A DNA stretch of 44,350 nucleotides, taken from NCBI GenBank assembly GCA_031401035.1, contig JANNRA010000080.1, forward strand, positions 1-44,350, written 5' to 3'. This document shows positions 8,474-20,777 of the stretch, piece by piece. The position numbers were made by a program, and so were the translations under genes. Positions within the stretch are counted from its first letter, which is position 1, and every line of letters starts with the position of its first letter. The DNA is from JANNRA01 sp031401035 (lineage in GTDB: Bacteria > Desulfobacterota > Binatia > HRBIN30 > CADEER01). Under the pieces are notes generated by a model. That model was not told the origin of the DNA and did not search any database. It worked only from the letters and a program-made list of their open reading frames with translations.

Positions 8474-11130
8474 CAGGGCGCGACGAAGGCCAGCGGCCGG
8501 TCGCGCCAGGCCCCCTGCGTCGCCTCGACGGCAAGGGCCGGGGTGACGCGCTCGACTGCCAGGGTGTCGCGCAGATCCTTGACCATGAACCAGCCCGCCG
8601 GGTCGCCGCCGACGCCCTCGACGCGCAGCTCGAGCGGGACGCCGGCGACGATGCGGTCCGCCGGCACCGACAGCAGGTAGAAGCCGGAGTTGCCGGCGAT
8701 GCTGGCCTTGGAGACGAAGACCAGGGTGACGCCGTCGCCGGTCCAGGTCTGCATCTCGCGCTCGCGGCGGCTCTGGAAGACGAGCGCCGGGCGCGCGTCG
8801 ATCGACAGCCGGAAGTCGCCGCTCTCGTCCGAGGTCGAGGCGGTGAAGGCGAACACCGCCGGCCCCGGCGCCGGCGGCGGCGCGGTGCGCCAGGTGACGG
8901 CGCTGTGCTCGCCGACGCGCGCCCGCCAGCCGGGCGTGCCGCCGCGGTAGTCGGGATAACTGGCCTCGGGGCTGCCGCCGACGACGGCGGCGAAGCCCTC
9001 CACCAGTTGCACCGCGTCGGCCACCTGCGGCTGCGGGCGCATCGCCTCGACCGGCAGCTCGGCGAGCGCCACCAGGTCCTCCATGTCGCGGCCGGCGGCG
9101 TCGGTGAAGCGGACGTTGAACGACCAGGTGCCGATGTCCTCGCAGCTCTGCACCAGCAGTCCGTTATCGCCGGCGTGCAGCGTCACCGGGCGCTGTTTCG
9201 GCGCCCGTCCCATGGTCAGCGGCCACGGCGTCAGCGGCCGACCGTTCAGCCAGACGCGCAGGCTGTCGTTCTGCGAGCCGCTCAGTTCGAGTATCGCGTC
9301 GCGCGCGTCCGGCGCGCGCACGGTCGTCGCGGCGTAGGCGCAGACGCGCTCGGGATTGCCGGGGTGGCGCGGGTCGCGGCCGGCGAAGGCGCGGTTGAGA
9401 TCGACGTTGACGTAGGACTGCCAGAGCGGCTCCCACTGCGCCGGTCCGGACGGAGCGGGGTAGCTGCGCGGGCTGAGATCGGTGGCATCGATGAAGTCGC
9501 GCGCGATGGCGTTTGGCGCGTCGCCGTCGAAGAGGCCGAGGATGACCCAGTTGGTGAGGTACTTCTTGCGCCCCTTCAGCTCGGCGACGACGAAGGCCAG
9601 CTTGCCGCCCGGGCCCTGCACCAGGCGCTTGACGTCGAAGTCGCTGAACAGGTCGACGTCGTCGGGGTGCAACGCCGCCAAGACGCGCTGCGCCGGGTTG
9701 TAGCGGGCGAACTCGTCGGGCTTGACGATCAGGTAGCCGGGGTCGTGCCGCGCCGCCCAGTCGCGCGGGTCGATCGGGCGGTAGAACTGCGCGAACACCT
9801 GCGGCTGATTGGCGTCGGTGGCACTGAGCATCAGCACATCGTAGTTGCCGCGCTCACTCTCCATGTAGGTCAGCGCGTCGCGATACCCGAACTGGAAGGC
9901 GCCGGGGGTCAGCGCCGCGTAGCTCGGGTAGTCGACGAAGTAGGCGCGCATATAGGCCGCCACCTGCGGTCCCAGCAGCGCCGCCGCGGCGACGAGGCCT
10001 GCCGCCTGCAGGGCGAGGCCGCAGCGGCGCCGCGGCGCCAACCAGCGCAGGGCGCGCAGCGCCGCGGCGAAGCCGATGCCGGCGAGCAGGCAGAGGATCG
10101 GCGCGCCGATGATGCCGCGCGTCGCGCTGGGAATCTCGTTCATCAGGCTCGGCGCCACCGGGTAGAGCGCCAGCCACCACAGCAGCAGCTTGCTGGCACG
10201 GTCGCGACGCAGCAGCGCCGCCCCGGTGCCGAGCAGCACGAAGGGCGCGAAGAACGGGTAGAGCTCGCCGAAATTGCGCACCGCGTGACGGAAGATCGGA
10301 TCGCCCTCGTGCACCAGGAAGCGCGGCGCGAAGAATTCGGCGTAGTTGCCGGCGAAGCGCTCGAGCTGCGGCCGCCACGGCTGCGCCGCATCGAGGAAGG
10401 TCGTGCGGCGAAAATACAAGGTGCCGGTGCGCGTCTGGCTGGTGAAGAACGCCGCCGCCGGCGCCAGCACCGCGGCGGCGACGACGAGCGCGACGAGGAA
10501 CTGGCGCCAGCCGCGCAGCAGCTCGGGCAGGAAGAGCAGCCCAAAGCCGAGCAGGAAGGCGGGGACGAACAACGCCGCCGGCGCGTAGGCGTAAACGCAG
10601 GCGGCACCGAGGCCCAGCGCCGCGGGTAACGTGCGGCGGCCCTGGGTGAAGCGCACCAGCAGCCAGGCGGCGAAGGTGAACAGGCAGGGGAAGGCGATGA
10701 GCTCGAAGGCGATGCGGCTGAAGTGCAGATGCCATGGACTGATGGCGAGGAAGAGCGCCGCCCACACCCCGGCCCAGGCACCGAAGAGGGCGCGCGCCAG
10801 CAGGAACGCGGCGAGGACGGTGGCGAGGCCGAACAACGCCGCCGGCAGGCGCACGCTGAAGGCGCTCAGCCCGAGCAGCTTCACCGCCGGGATGGCGGCA
10901 TAGATGTAGACCGGATTCTTGTAGCTGGTGCCGAACGACCAGATGTAGAGCGGCCAGGCAGTGCCGTTCTCGTCGATGCCGGCGGTGCCGAGCGCGTAGG
11001 CGTTGTAGCCGTTACCGGCCTCGTCGCAGTAGAGGCCGGCGGGCACGTCCTCGAGCTGCCAGACGCGCAGCGCCAGCGCGACGAGCAGCACCAGCGCCAG
11101 GGCGGCGCGCTGCACGTGCCTACGGCGCAT
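8473..11130 (-). CDS. GT-C (family 39-like) membrane glycosyltransferase with jelly-roll, sugar-binding-like C-terminus
   Basis: Predicted 885 aa. I chose ATG 11130 (MRRRHVQRAALALVLL) because Arg-rich residues then lead into the first membrane segment; it overlaps the upstream stop by 11 bases. Near residue 34 is GLYCDEAGNGYNAY, the acidic loop of ArnT-like enzymes, followed by WPLYIWSFGTSYKNPVYIY. Both are almost identical in the second half of the 1436-aa protein at 22597. The soluble C-terminal half contains a galactose-binding-like jelly roll (NWVILGLFDGD ... RVWLNGRPL ... GDNGLLVQSCEDIGTW), then another beta-rich region with FYLLSVPADRIVAGVPLELRV. This architecture suggests binding of an extracytoplasmic glycan. 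Middle gene of the operon. Confidence 0.85.
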   Translation of the reverse strand: MRRRHVQRAALALVLLVALALRVWQLEDVPAGLYCDEAGNGYNAYALGTAGIDENGTAWPLYIWSFGTSYKNPVYIYAAIPAVKLLGLSAFSVRLPAALFGLATVLAAFLLARALFGAWAGVWAALFLAISPWHLHFSRIAFELIAFPCLFTFAAWLLVRFTQGRRTLPAALGLGAACVYAYAPAALFVPAFLLGFGLLFLPELLRGWRQFLVALVVAAAVLAPAAAFFTSQTRTGTLYFRRTTFLDAAQPWRPQLERFAGNYAEFFAPRFLVHEGDPIFRHAVRNFGELYPFFAPFVLLGTGAALLRRDRASKLLLWWLALYPVAPSLMNEIPSATRGIIGAPILCLLAGIGFAAALRALRWLAPRRRCGLALQAAGLVAAAALLGPQVAAYMRAYFVDYPSYAALTPGAFQFGYRDALTYMESERGNYDVLMLSATDANQPQVFAQFYRPIDPRDWAARHDPGYLIVKPDEFARYNPAQRVLAALHPDDVDLFSDFDVKRLVQGPGGKLAFVVAELKGRKKYLTNWVILGLFDGDAPNAIARDFIDATDLSPRSYPAPSGPAQWEPLWQSYVNVDLNRAFAGRDPRHPGNPERVCAYAATTVRAPDARDAILELSGSQNDSLRVWLNGRPLTPWPLTMGRAPKQRPVTLHAGDNGLLVQSCEDIGTWSFNVRFTDAAGRDMEDLVALAELPVEAMRPQPQVADAVQLVEGFAAVVGGSPEASYPDYRGGTPGWRARVGEHSAVTWRTAPPPAPGPAVFAFTASTSDESGDFRLSIDARPALVFQSRREREMQTWTGDGVTLVFVSKASIAGNSGFYLLSVPADRIVAGVPLELRVEGVGGDPAGWFMVKDLRDTLAVERVTPALAVEATQGAWRDRPLAFVAP

Positions 11131-13573
11131 GCGGCGCCTCGGCCGCGGCCGGCGGGCAGTCGGGCGCCGCCGCGGCGATGCGATAGAACGGCACCAGCGC
11201 TTGACGCCCGTCGCTGTCGGGCCCCATCCAGCGCAGCAGCAGTGCCGGCGTGACCAGCGCGAACTCGCCCTCGACGACGATCTCGTGCCGGCCGCTCGCC
11301 AAGTCGACGGACGTGAAGCCGTGCGTGTCGACGCGTCGGCCATCGATGCGCAGGGTCGCCTGGCCGGCGTAGGAGTCGAGCGCGAAGCGGTACTCGCCCG
11401 CCGCCGCGATGGTCACGGCGGCGCCGAAGCGCAGGCGCAGGCGGCTCGGCGGCGGCGCCAGGCGCTCGATGACGTCCATGAGCGACTGCGGCCAGACGCT
11501 GCGGTCGATGAACGGCACGACAACGCGTTCGCCGGCGACGATATCGGTGAGATTCTGCCCGATGACGGTGAAGTCGGCCTGGACGCCGCGACAGGCGGCG
11601 ACGGCGAGGCGCTGTGGCAGGTCGGCCGGCGGCGCTTCGACATGCGCGAACGCGATATCGGCGCCGATCGCCAGCGGATCGCGTTCGACACTGAAGTGCA
11701 GCCCGGGTACGAGCCATTCGAGGTAGGCGGCGACGTCGTCGGTGGTGCGCTCGGTGAAGATGAAGAACAGCGATGGCTGCGGATGGGCGAGCCAGGCGCG
11801 CAGGGCGCTGGGGATGTCGGAGGTCACCGCGCCGTCGAGCCGGCCGCCGCGCAGCCAGGAGCCGTCGTGTCCCTCGAGTGCGTTGGTGTGCTGTGGCGCG
11901 ATGCCGACGACGCGTTCACCAGGACGCGCATGGGTGCGCAGCCAGATGGTCAGGTAGGCGAGGTTGTTGCGGTGCGCGCGGCGGATCTCGGGCGCACTCC
12001 AGAGCTGGCGCAGGTGGTCGACGTTCCACAGCGCCGCCCAGGCCACGGCGACGGCGAGCAGGGCCGCCGCCAGCCAGCGCCCGGTCCGCCCCCAGGCAGC
12101 GGCGAGGGCCGCCGCGCAGCCGGCGGCGCCGGCGCCGGCGAGCACGTAGGCGAAGCCGGCCGAGCCGCCGACGCGGGCGACGTCGAAGTTGCCGGTGAGC
12201 ACCAGCGTGCCGAGCACGTGCACGACGAATCCCGCCAGGGTGAGCAGCAGGACGGGTCGCCGCGGATGCACCAGTGCTCCGGCGATGCCGAGCACGAGGA
12301 GCGCCGCACTGACCGGGTCGATCAGCGGCCACAACTTCATGTTGCGCACCGGCGAGCGATCGCCACGGTCGAGGAACAGCTCCGCCGCGGCACGCGCCCG
12401 CACGACGCGGCGCTCGAGCGCCTGCCCCCAGGTGTCCTCGGCGTTGTAGTAGGTGGTGATGCCACGGGCGCGCTGCACGCCGTCGATGTACTCGCGGCGG
12501 AATTCGCCTGGCAGGCGGGTGACAAACAGCGGCGTCACCATGCTGAGGATCAACGCCGCGGTGAGCGCCGGCCGCAGCAGGCGGCGCGGCCAGCTGGCGG
12601 CGCGGTCGGCGAGCGACCAGCAGAGCCCGCCGGCGAGCGCCCAGGCCACCAACGGCCGGTAGGCGATGTACTCGTGCAGCATGTAGCCGCCGAGGAAGCC
12701 GAGCACGACGTAGGCCGACGGTCGGCCGCGCCGCGCCGGACCGGCAAGCAGCGCGAAGGCGACGGCAACGACCAGGACGTTGTGGTTGTTCGGGATGCGC
12801 GACAGCATCACGTCCCAGAACGACACCGCCAACAGCGCACAACCGACCAGCGCGCCGGTGCTGCCGACGGTGAGGCGCAGCCAGACGAAGATCGGCAGCA
12901 GCTTGATGGCGCTGACGACCGCGAACGGGATGCGCACCGCCATCTGCGTCGGCCCGCCGAGCGCCAACCCGAGCGCCGCCAGCCAGGTGCTGCTCAGATA
13001 CTCCCAGCGGACGCGATAGCCGCCGAGGTAGGCGTTGCCAAAGTTGCCGACCTGCAGATCCTCGATCTGCGTGATCGCCGCTTCGCCGGGAAAGTCGGCG
13101 ATGTTGCCGAGGCGCAGCACCGCGGCGACGACTACCAGGAACAGCGCCAGCCGCAGCGGCCAGCCCTGCCACCAGCGCCGCGTCGCGGCCGGCCAGACGC
13201 CCCAGGCGAGGTCGAGGCCGACCGCCAGCAGCACCGTCGCCGCCAGCCAGGCGATCCAGGCGGTATCGAAGCCGGCCACCCAGTCGCGCAGCAGGGTGCG
13301 CACCGCGAACGCCCACAGCGCCGCGCCGACGGCGGCGAGCAGCAGCCCGCAGGCGACGCGGCGCCGCGACGCCGGCCGCGGCGGCGGCGCCGGCGGCGGC
13401 GCCGGGTAGTCGACGCCGAGCTGTCCGACTGCACCGAGCAGCAGTGCCAACGCCACCAGCCACCAGCCGCGCAACGGGTTTTCGAGCGCCTGAAAGGCGT
13501 GCAACGCCCCGCCCGCCGCGAGCGCGGCGGCCAGCGCCGCGAGGGCGCGCAGGTGAAGTGGGAGGGCTGCCAC
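11120..13573 (-). CDS. GT-C-like membrane protein with PA14-like C-terminus
   Basis: Predicted 817 aa using GTG 13573 (VAALPLHLRALAALAAALAAGG). No ATG precedes the first membrane segment in this frame and the upstream frame is Arg/Pro-rich, so the start is uncertain. Multiple membrane segments fill the N-terminal ~560 residues. The loop after the fifth or so segment reads NIADFPGEAAITQIEDL near residue 160, so the usual Asp-Glu pair is replaced by a lone Glu, unlike its neighbours. The end (about 700-800) looks PA14-like: FGAAVTIAAAGEYRFALDSY, TLRIDGRRV, LLLRWMGP. It is the first gene of an overlapping operon with the genes at 11130 and 8473. It may be a diverged or non-catalytic GT-C. Confidence 0.75.
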   Translation of the reverse strand: MAALPLHLRALAALAAALAAGGALHAFQALENPLRGWWLVALALLLGAVGQLGVDYPAPPPAPPPRPASRRRVACGLLLAAVGAALWAFAVRTLLRDWVAGFDTAWIAWLAATVLLAVGLDLAWGVWPAATRRWWQGWPLRLALFLVVVAAVLRLGNIADFPGEAAITQIEDLQVGNFGNAYLGGYRVRWEYLSSTWLAALGLALGGPTQMAVRIPFAVVSAIKLLPIFVWLRLTVGSTGALVGCALLAVSFWDVMLSRIPNNHNVLVVAVAFALLAGPARRGRPSAYVVLGFLGGYMLHEYIAYRPLVAWALAGGLCWSLADRAASWPRRLLRPALTAALILSMVTPLFVTRLPGEFRREYIDGVQRARGITTYYNAEDTWGQALERRVVRARAAAELFLDRGDRSPVRNMKLWPLIDPVSAALLVLGIAGALVHPRRPVLLLTLAGFVVHVLGTLVLTGNFDVARVGGSAGFAYVLAGAGAAGCAAALAAAWGRTGRWLAAALLAVAVAWAALWNVDHLRQLWSAPEIRRAHRNNLAYLTIWLRTHARPGERVVGIAPQHTNALEGHDGSWLRGGRLDGAVTSDIPSALRAWLAHPQPSLFFIFTERTTDDVAAYLEWLVPGLHFSVERDPLAIGADIAFAHVEAPPADLPQRLAVAACRGVQADFTVIGQNLTDIVAGERVVVPFIDRSVWPQSLMDVIERLAPPPSRLRLRFGAAVTIAAAGEYRFALDSYAGQATLRIDGRRVDTHGFTSVDLASGRHEIVVEGEFALVTPALLLRWMGPDSDGRQALVPFYRIAAAAPDCPPAAAEAPHAP

Positions 13574-14221
13574 GGGCGAACTTGGCTCGCTACCACGTTG
13601 CCGGCGATGTCTCCACTGATGCGGCGTGGGTCCGGGCAGACGTCGGCGGCTGGAGCGCCAGGCGCCGCAGCGCTCCGCCCAGGTACGGCGTCCCAGGTCG
13701 GCAGGCGAGCTGGCGGAGCCGATAACCCAAAGCGTTTGATCCGCTGTCCGGCCGAGCGGACGCACGCGGCAAGAGCAGAAGTGGCGGCGGGATAGCGCAC
13801 AAACTGGGCTGAACTGGACCGCTGATCACCGCGGGCACGCTTGCATCCACATATGGACGGGGATTGTCGGGAGGGCCGAGGGACGCTGGGCGAACCGCAC
13901 CGTCCCTACCCGCGGCGGTTTGGACTGCACGGCCGAGCGAGGGTGGAAGTCGCGGATATACGACGCGAGCCGTTCTTGGTATCACCAAGCGTGATGCATT
14001 GGTCCTATCGCGGTGCGACGAGCCCTGCAGCTTGGATGGGCCATCCGCCGAAGGCGCGCGCCGCCGTCGACGCCGCGACGCCGGAGCGCCTGCTGTGGGC
14101 TCGGCTACGAACGCTAGGGGGGTTTCACATCTGCGAATCTCCTCCTGCTGGGCCTTCCTCTTCCAGCCCTCCCCGGACAGGCACGCGACGTGCATCGCTC
14201 TTGAACCCGGTTGGAGCGACA
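13574..14221. other. Gene-free stretch between divergent units
   Basis: This 648-base region separates the minus-strand GT-C operon from the plus-strand ATPase cassette, so promoters for both must lie here. I find no coding frame with plausible protein character on either strand, and no tRNA or palindrome I can support. The only useful site is a GGAG six bases before the ATG at 14222. Confidence 0.4.
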
Positions 14222-16923
<2,702 letters not shown>

Positions 16924-16927
<4 letters not shown>

Positions 16928-17202
16928 AACTCCATTGGCCCTCGTTCCTGATCGGCGCTGCCGTTGGCGCCGCCGGCGCGGTCATGTGGACCCGCTTCCG
17001 GCCGCTGCTACTCGATCTGGCCACGGCCGGCTACGAAGCCGGCGACGCGTTGTGGAGCCGCTTTGCGGCGGCGACCGAGGATGCCGAGGACCTCGCCGCC
17101 GAAGCGCAGGCGCGCGCCCGCTCACGCGGCGCCCGTGTCCGCACGGCGCGGACGCGGGTGAAGCGGACGGCGCGGACGCCGGCGACGCGGGCGGCGCGAT
17201 GA
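16924..17202 (+). CDS. Small single-pass membrane protein of ATPase cassette (DUF5132/PacL-like architecture)
   Basis: Predicted 92 aa from ATG 16924, preceded by a strong AAGGAGGT at good spacing. It overlaps the ATPase stop (ATGA) and the next gene's start (ATGA). The N-terminus is a Gly/Ala-rich membrane segment (about 8-22, FLIGAAVGAAGAVMW). An amphipathic acidic helix follows (YEAGDALWSRFAAATEDAEDLAAEAQA), and the tail is Arg/Thr-rich and basic. This layout resembles DUF5132 proteins and the DUF1490/PacL scaffold proteins that partner P-type ATPases in mycobacteria, but without a His-rich metal site. The resemblance is judged by eye. A scaffold or regulatory role for the pump is inferred from the overlaps. 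Confidence 0.75.
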
Positions 17203-17744
17203 CCGCCGCGGCGGCGCCGCGCGTCATCGAGTTGGCGCACGCCAGCCCGGGCCGGCTGCGCCTGCGCCTGGCCTGGCTGCGGCGCGATCGCGACGCCTGC
17301 ACGAGCCTCGCCGATCATCTCGCGGGCGCACGCGGCGTGCGCCAGGTGGTGGTGCGGCCGCGCACCGGCAGCGTCCTCTTCACCTACGAGCCGGCCCAGG
17401 CGCGCGCCGAGCAGCTCATCGCCGCGGTGCGGCGGCAGACGCGCGTCGCGCTGGTGTGCCAGGCCGGCACGGCACCCGATGCGCCGCCGCCGCCCCGGCC
17501 GCGCGGCCCGTCGCGCGTCGGACGGGCAGTGGCGGAGACGGCACGCGGCCTCGACGACGACATCTGGCGCGCCACCGGCGGCAACTTCGACCTCGGCACC
17601 GTCGCCGGCCTCGCCTTCCTCGGCCTCGGCGCGATCGAGGTCGCGGTGACGCGCACCATGCCCATGCCGGCGTGGTTCAACCTCGCTTGGATGTCGTTCC
17701 GCACCTTCGCGATATTCGAGAGCGACGACGACCCGGCCTCCTAG
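17199..17744 (+). CDS. HMA-like (HMA_2 type) domain protein of ATPase cassette
   Basis: Predicted 181 aa from ATG 17199, overlapping the previous stop. Residues about 8-85 follow a heavy-metal-associated-like fold: ELAHASPGRLRLRLAWL, a helix, ARGVRQVVVRPRTGSVLFTY, a second helix. The Cys-x-x-Cys metal site is absent, and SPGRLRLR takes its place, as in HMA_2-type proteins. A Pro-rich linker (about 100-110) leads to a C-terminal region with two hydrophobic stretches (GTVAGLAFLGLGAIEVAV and MPAWFNLAWMSFRTFAIF). These probably anchor it in or at the membrane. It probably works with the upstream ATPase, but its ligand is unknown. It could also be a structural adaptor only. Confidence 0.75.
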   Translation: MTAAAAPRVIELAHASPGRLRLRLAWLRRDRDACTSLADHLAGARGVRQVVVRPRTGSVLFTYEPAQARAEQLIAAVRRQTRVALVCQAGTAPDAPPPPRPRGPSRVGRAVAETARGLDDDIWRATGGNFDLGTVAGLAFLGLGAIEVAVTRTMPMPAWFNLAWMSFRTFAIFESDDDPAS

Positions 17745-17751
17745 CCGCCTG

Positions 17752-20472
17752 GTGGACCTGGCGAGCTTGAGCGTCGCCAAGCTAGATAATCACAAACGAA
17801 TCGTGGTTCGCTGTCGAGATCTCGCAACAATCCATCCGTCCGCTGCAGTCCGGACCCGCCGGCACGTCGAATCCCGTTGCGTTTCCGCGCACCGACTGGT
17901 AGCGACCGCCACGACTTCGGCGAGCGCACCGCGACTCTTGGTCGCCGCCCTGCTGCTCGTCTCGATCGCCAGCACACCGGTGCTGCCGTCGCAGCGCCGC
18001 GAGTTGCTGGCCAGCGGTGACGTCGTCGCGCCGCTCGGCCGCGTCGGGCGCTTCAGCGCCGAGCTGCGCGGCATTGACGAGCGCGGGCGCCTGCTGGTCG
18101 CCGCCGACCTCAGCGATGGGTCGGCGGCGCTCTACTGGGTGGACGAGCAGGGCCTCGAGGCGCTGCCGACCAAACCGGTCGATGCGACGCTGTTCCCCGC
18201 GACCAGCGTCAGCAGCCCCGCCGGCCGCGTCGCCGTACGCGGTGTGCGGCCCGGCGAGGGCAGCAACCCGCCGGCGACGGCGTTCGTGCTCGACGCCGAC
18301 GGGCCGCGGCCGGTGCTGAGCCTCGGCGACACGACCGTCGAGGGGCTGCACGTGGTCGTCATGAACCAGCTGATGGCGATCGGCGACGACGGCACGATCG
18401 TCGTCGTCGCCGGGGTCGCGGAAAAACCAGGTCCGCCGTTGCCAGGCGAGTGGATCAACGCGATCGTGGTCATCGACGCCGCCGGCCCCCGCGTCATCGA
18501 TCGTCTCCGCAGCGACGGGCAGACCTATCCGATCGGCGTGACATCCGCCGGCGATGTGGTGTTCAGCGCCTGGTCGGGCGGCGAATCGGGCGCGATCTAC
18601 GTCGCCGGCGCCGATGGGGCGCGGCGGCGCGTGGTCGGCCCTGGCGATCGCCTGCCCTCCGGCCAGCGCCTGCGCGAGGTCAGCGGCCTGGCGGTCAGTC
18701 CCACCGGCGAGGTGCTCTTCCGCGGCTGCGTGCAGACGGCAGCCGAGTACGCGGAGCGCGAGGACTGCGCCACCTACCGCAGCCGCGACGGCGAGGTGGT
18801 GCGGGTGGCGGGGTTTCGCGAGCGCACGCCGGACGGCGCGCTGTTCGACATTGGTGGGGACGGGTTCATCAACGCCCGTGGCGATGTCGTTCTGCGCGCG
18901 TCCCTGTTGGCCCCCTGCGACGACGAACCGGGGCGCCTCTGCGAGGGCGAAGCGAGCCTGCTCTACTTTCCGGCCGCAGGTGGGATCGCCGAGGTCGGGC
19001 GCGGCGTCAGCGGCGGCTGGGTGAACGCCGCCGGGGCGGTGGCCACGACGACGAGCGGCGGCCTCGGGCGTTGGCGCACGGGGCGGGTGGCCACGCTGCT
19101 GCACCGCGACGACCTCGCGCCGGGCGGCGCGGCGTTCAGCGCCCAGGGAGTGGAGGAAGACTGGTACGGGGGCGCGATCTGCATCGCCGACGACGGTCGC
19201 GTCGGCATGGTCGTGTCGTTTCCCGACGGTGGCCAGGCGCTGGTGTGCGTCGACGCCGAGGGCCCGCACGCGGTGCTCGGTGCGCACGACCCGCGCCTCG
19301 CCTTGCGGAGCTTCTGGCCGCGCGTGCAGTGCGACTTCGCCGACGGCGACGAGATGTACCTCGGGGTGGGCGGCAGCGTCTTTCGCACCACCACCGCGGC
19401 GGGCGTCGAGGAGGTCATTGGCCCCGACGACGTGCCGGTCGGCCGCGACTATCCGATCGGCGGGTGGTGGTTGGGCGAACGGGATACGCCGCAGGTGTTT
19501 TCCGTCAACCGCCACGGCACGGTGGTGGCGATCGATGGTGACGACATCCTGCGGCGACGCCACGACGGGCCGCTGGAGGTGGTCGATGTCCCCATACCCG
19601 GGCTCGGCGAGGTGTTCGAGGCAGAGGTGGCCGACGACGAGTCGATCCTCGCCACCATCCGGCTCTGGAGCGACGCACGCAGTTGGAGATCGGCGGCGCG
19701 GGTCGTACACGTCGACGACGAGGGGGTCCGCCTCATCGCCCGGCGCGGCCCACCGCACCACCGCTCCGACTCGGTGCTCCCCGGCGCCCCCGAGAGCCTG
19801 ACGATCGCCGGCGGACTGGCGGGGTTCGTCGCGGATCGAACTGACGACGGGCCGTGGCCGCTGCTCTACGAGGTGGGCACCGGCGCCTTGCGCGAATTGC
19901 TCGCCGGTCCCGACCTGCCCGGCGAGGCCTACCTCGTCGACATCGCCGCGGACGGCTCGACGCTCCTCAACACCGACTACTACGGCTGGGGCCGCTTCCT
20001 CTTCGACGGCAGCCAACTGACGCGGCTCTCGGAGCGGGATGACTTCGCCGACCGCGAGGTTGAACCCGTCGCGCTCGGCGCGCCGGGCGTCGTCGTCTTC
20101 CTCGAGCGCCAGCACGGCCGCGAGAGCCTCAGCGCGAGCGGGCCGCTCGCCACCGGTCGCTGTCCGCGTGTCGAGATCGCCGCGACGCCGACGCCGGCGC
20201 CGGCCGCGACGCCACACCGCCGCGGCGCCGATCATGACGGCTGCGCCATCGTCCCGCCGGGCCGCTCCGCGTGCTGGGTGTTCGCCGGCGCCGGGCTGCT
20301 GGCGTATGGGCGCCGCCGCCGACGGTATGGGGAGCGTCCATCATTACGCGGCTGCGGGACGGCGAACGACTGGGGGGCGAGGACGAGCTTGGCGTCGCCC
20401 GCTGCGATGAGCTGCCGACCGTGCCGGCACGGGGTTGCGCGCCCCTCGGCGGGGCGCACGAGGGCCGGCTGA
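17752..20472 (+). CDS. Large exported beta-propeller-like protein with CTERM-like tail
   Basis: Up to 906 aa from GTG 17752. The true start is unclear: the first ~60 residues look non-coding, and TTG 17938 (LVAALLLVSIAS) would begin directly on the signal-peptide-like hydrophobic core. The body is a repetitive series of short beta-strands with Gly/Asp turns (GIDERGRLLVAADLSDGS, AIGDDGTIVVVAG, SPTGEVLFRG), as in seven-bladed or tandem-repeat exported proteins. Near the end a Pro/Thr linker (TPTPAPAATP) is followed by DGCAIVPPG (C831), a short hydrophobic stretch and RRRRR (about 854-858). That tripartite layout resembles MYXO-CTERM and related sorting signals. Unusually, the frame continues about 48 residues further. 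No enzyme family is recognised. It begins 7 bases after the HMA-like gene. Confidence 0.65.
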   Translation: MDLASLSVAKLDNHKRIVVRCRDLATIHPSAAVRTRRHVESRCVSAHRLVATATTSASAPRLLVAALLLVSIASTPVLPSQRRELLASGDVVAPLGRVGRFSAELRGIDERGRLLVAADLSDGSAALYWVDEQGLEALPTKPVDATLFPATSVSSPAGRVAVRGVRPGEGSNPPATAFVLDADGPRPVLSLGDTTVEGLHVVVMNQLMAIGDDGTIVVVAGVAEKPGPPLPGEWINAIVVIDAAGPRVIDRLRSDGQTYPIGVTSAGDVVFSAWSGGESGAIYVAGADGARRRVVGPGDRLPSGQRLREVSGLAVSPTGEVLFRGCVQTAAEYAEREDCATYRSRDGEVVRVAGFRERTPDGALFDIGGDGFINARGDVVLRASLLAPCDDEPGRLCEGEASLLYFPAAGGIAEVGRGVSGGWVNAAGAVATTTSGGLGRWRTGRVATLLHRDDLAPGGAAFSAQGVEEDWYGGAICIADDGRVGMVVSFPDGGQALVCVDAEGPHAVLGAHDPRLALRSFWPRVQCDFADGDEMYLGVGGSVFRTTTAAGVEEVIGPDDVPVGRDYPIGGWWLGERDTPQVFSVNRHGTVVAIDGDDILRRRHDGPLEVVDVPIPGLGEVFEAEVADDESILATIRLWSDARSWRSAARVVHVDDEGVRLIARRGPPHHRSDSVLPGAPESLTIAGGLAGFVADRTDDGPWPLLYEVGTGALRELLAGPDLPGEAYLVDIAADGSTLLNTDYYGWGRFLFDGSQLTRLSERDDFADREVEPVALGAPGVVVFLERQHGRESLSASGPLATGRCPRVEIAATPTPAPAATPHRRGADHDGCAIVPPGRSACWVFAGAGLLAYGRRRRRYGERPSLRGCGTANDWGARTSLASPAAMSCRPCRHGVARPSAGRTRAG

Positions 20473-20777
20473 CCGTTGGCGTCGAGCCCACCGAGCCGGA
20501 TGGACTCGACCTGGCTGGTGGGATGCCGCAGCCGTTTAGTTCCATTCCTGTGCTCCGCTGCTCGTCGCACGGACGTGTGCGGACCGGTGGAAGAGCGACG
20601 CCGATCGCGGCGTCGTCGCCCGGCGTGATGCGGCCGAGCGCGGCGGCGGTGGATCTCGCCCCTCCTCGGCGACCCCGGCCGCCTCGCCATGCGGTACAGG
20701 GCAGACCGACCCAGGCCGGCCGCGCCTGGTCTGCGATGGCGGTGGCCCGTTTCCACCAGGCGTGGCAAGATTCCCCC
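20473..20777. other. Gene-free stretch before the nucleotidyltransferase pair
   Basis: Several frames stay open here because of base composition, and one plus frame (about 20340-20560) has a somewhat protein-like mix of residues. I cannot connect it to a family or to a start site. It may be remnant coding sequence from the disturbed end of the upstream gene. No palindrome or RNA gene was seen. Confidence 0.3.

Noticed and set aside
13574..14221. Minus-strand frame of about 210 codons in the gap
   Set aside because: The composition is low-complexity Arg/Ser/Pro, with no family motif and no plausible ribosome site.
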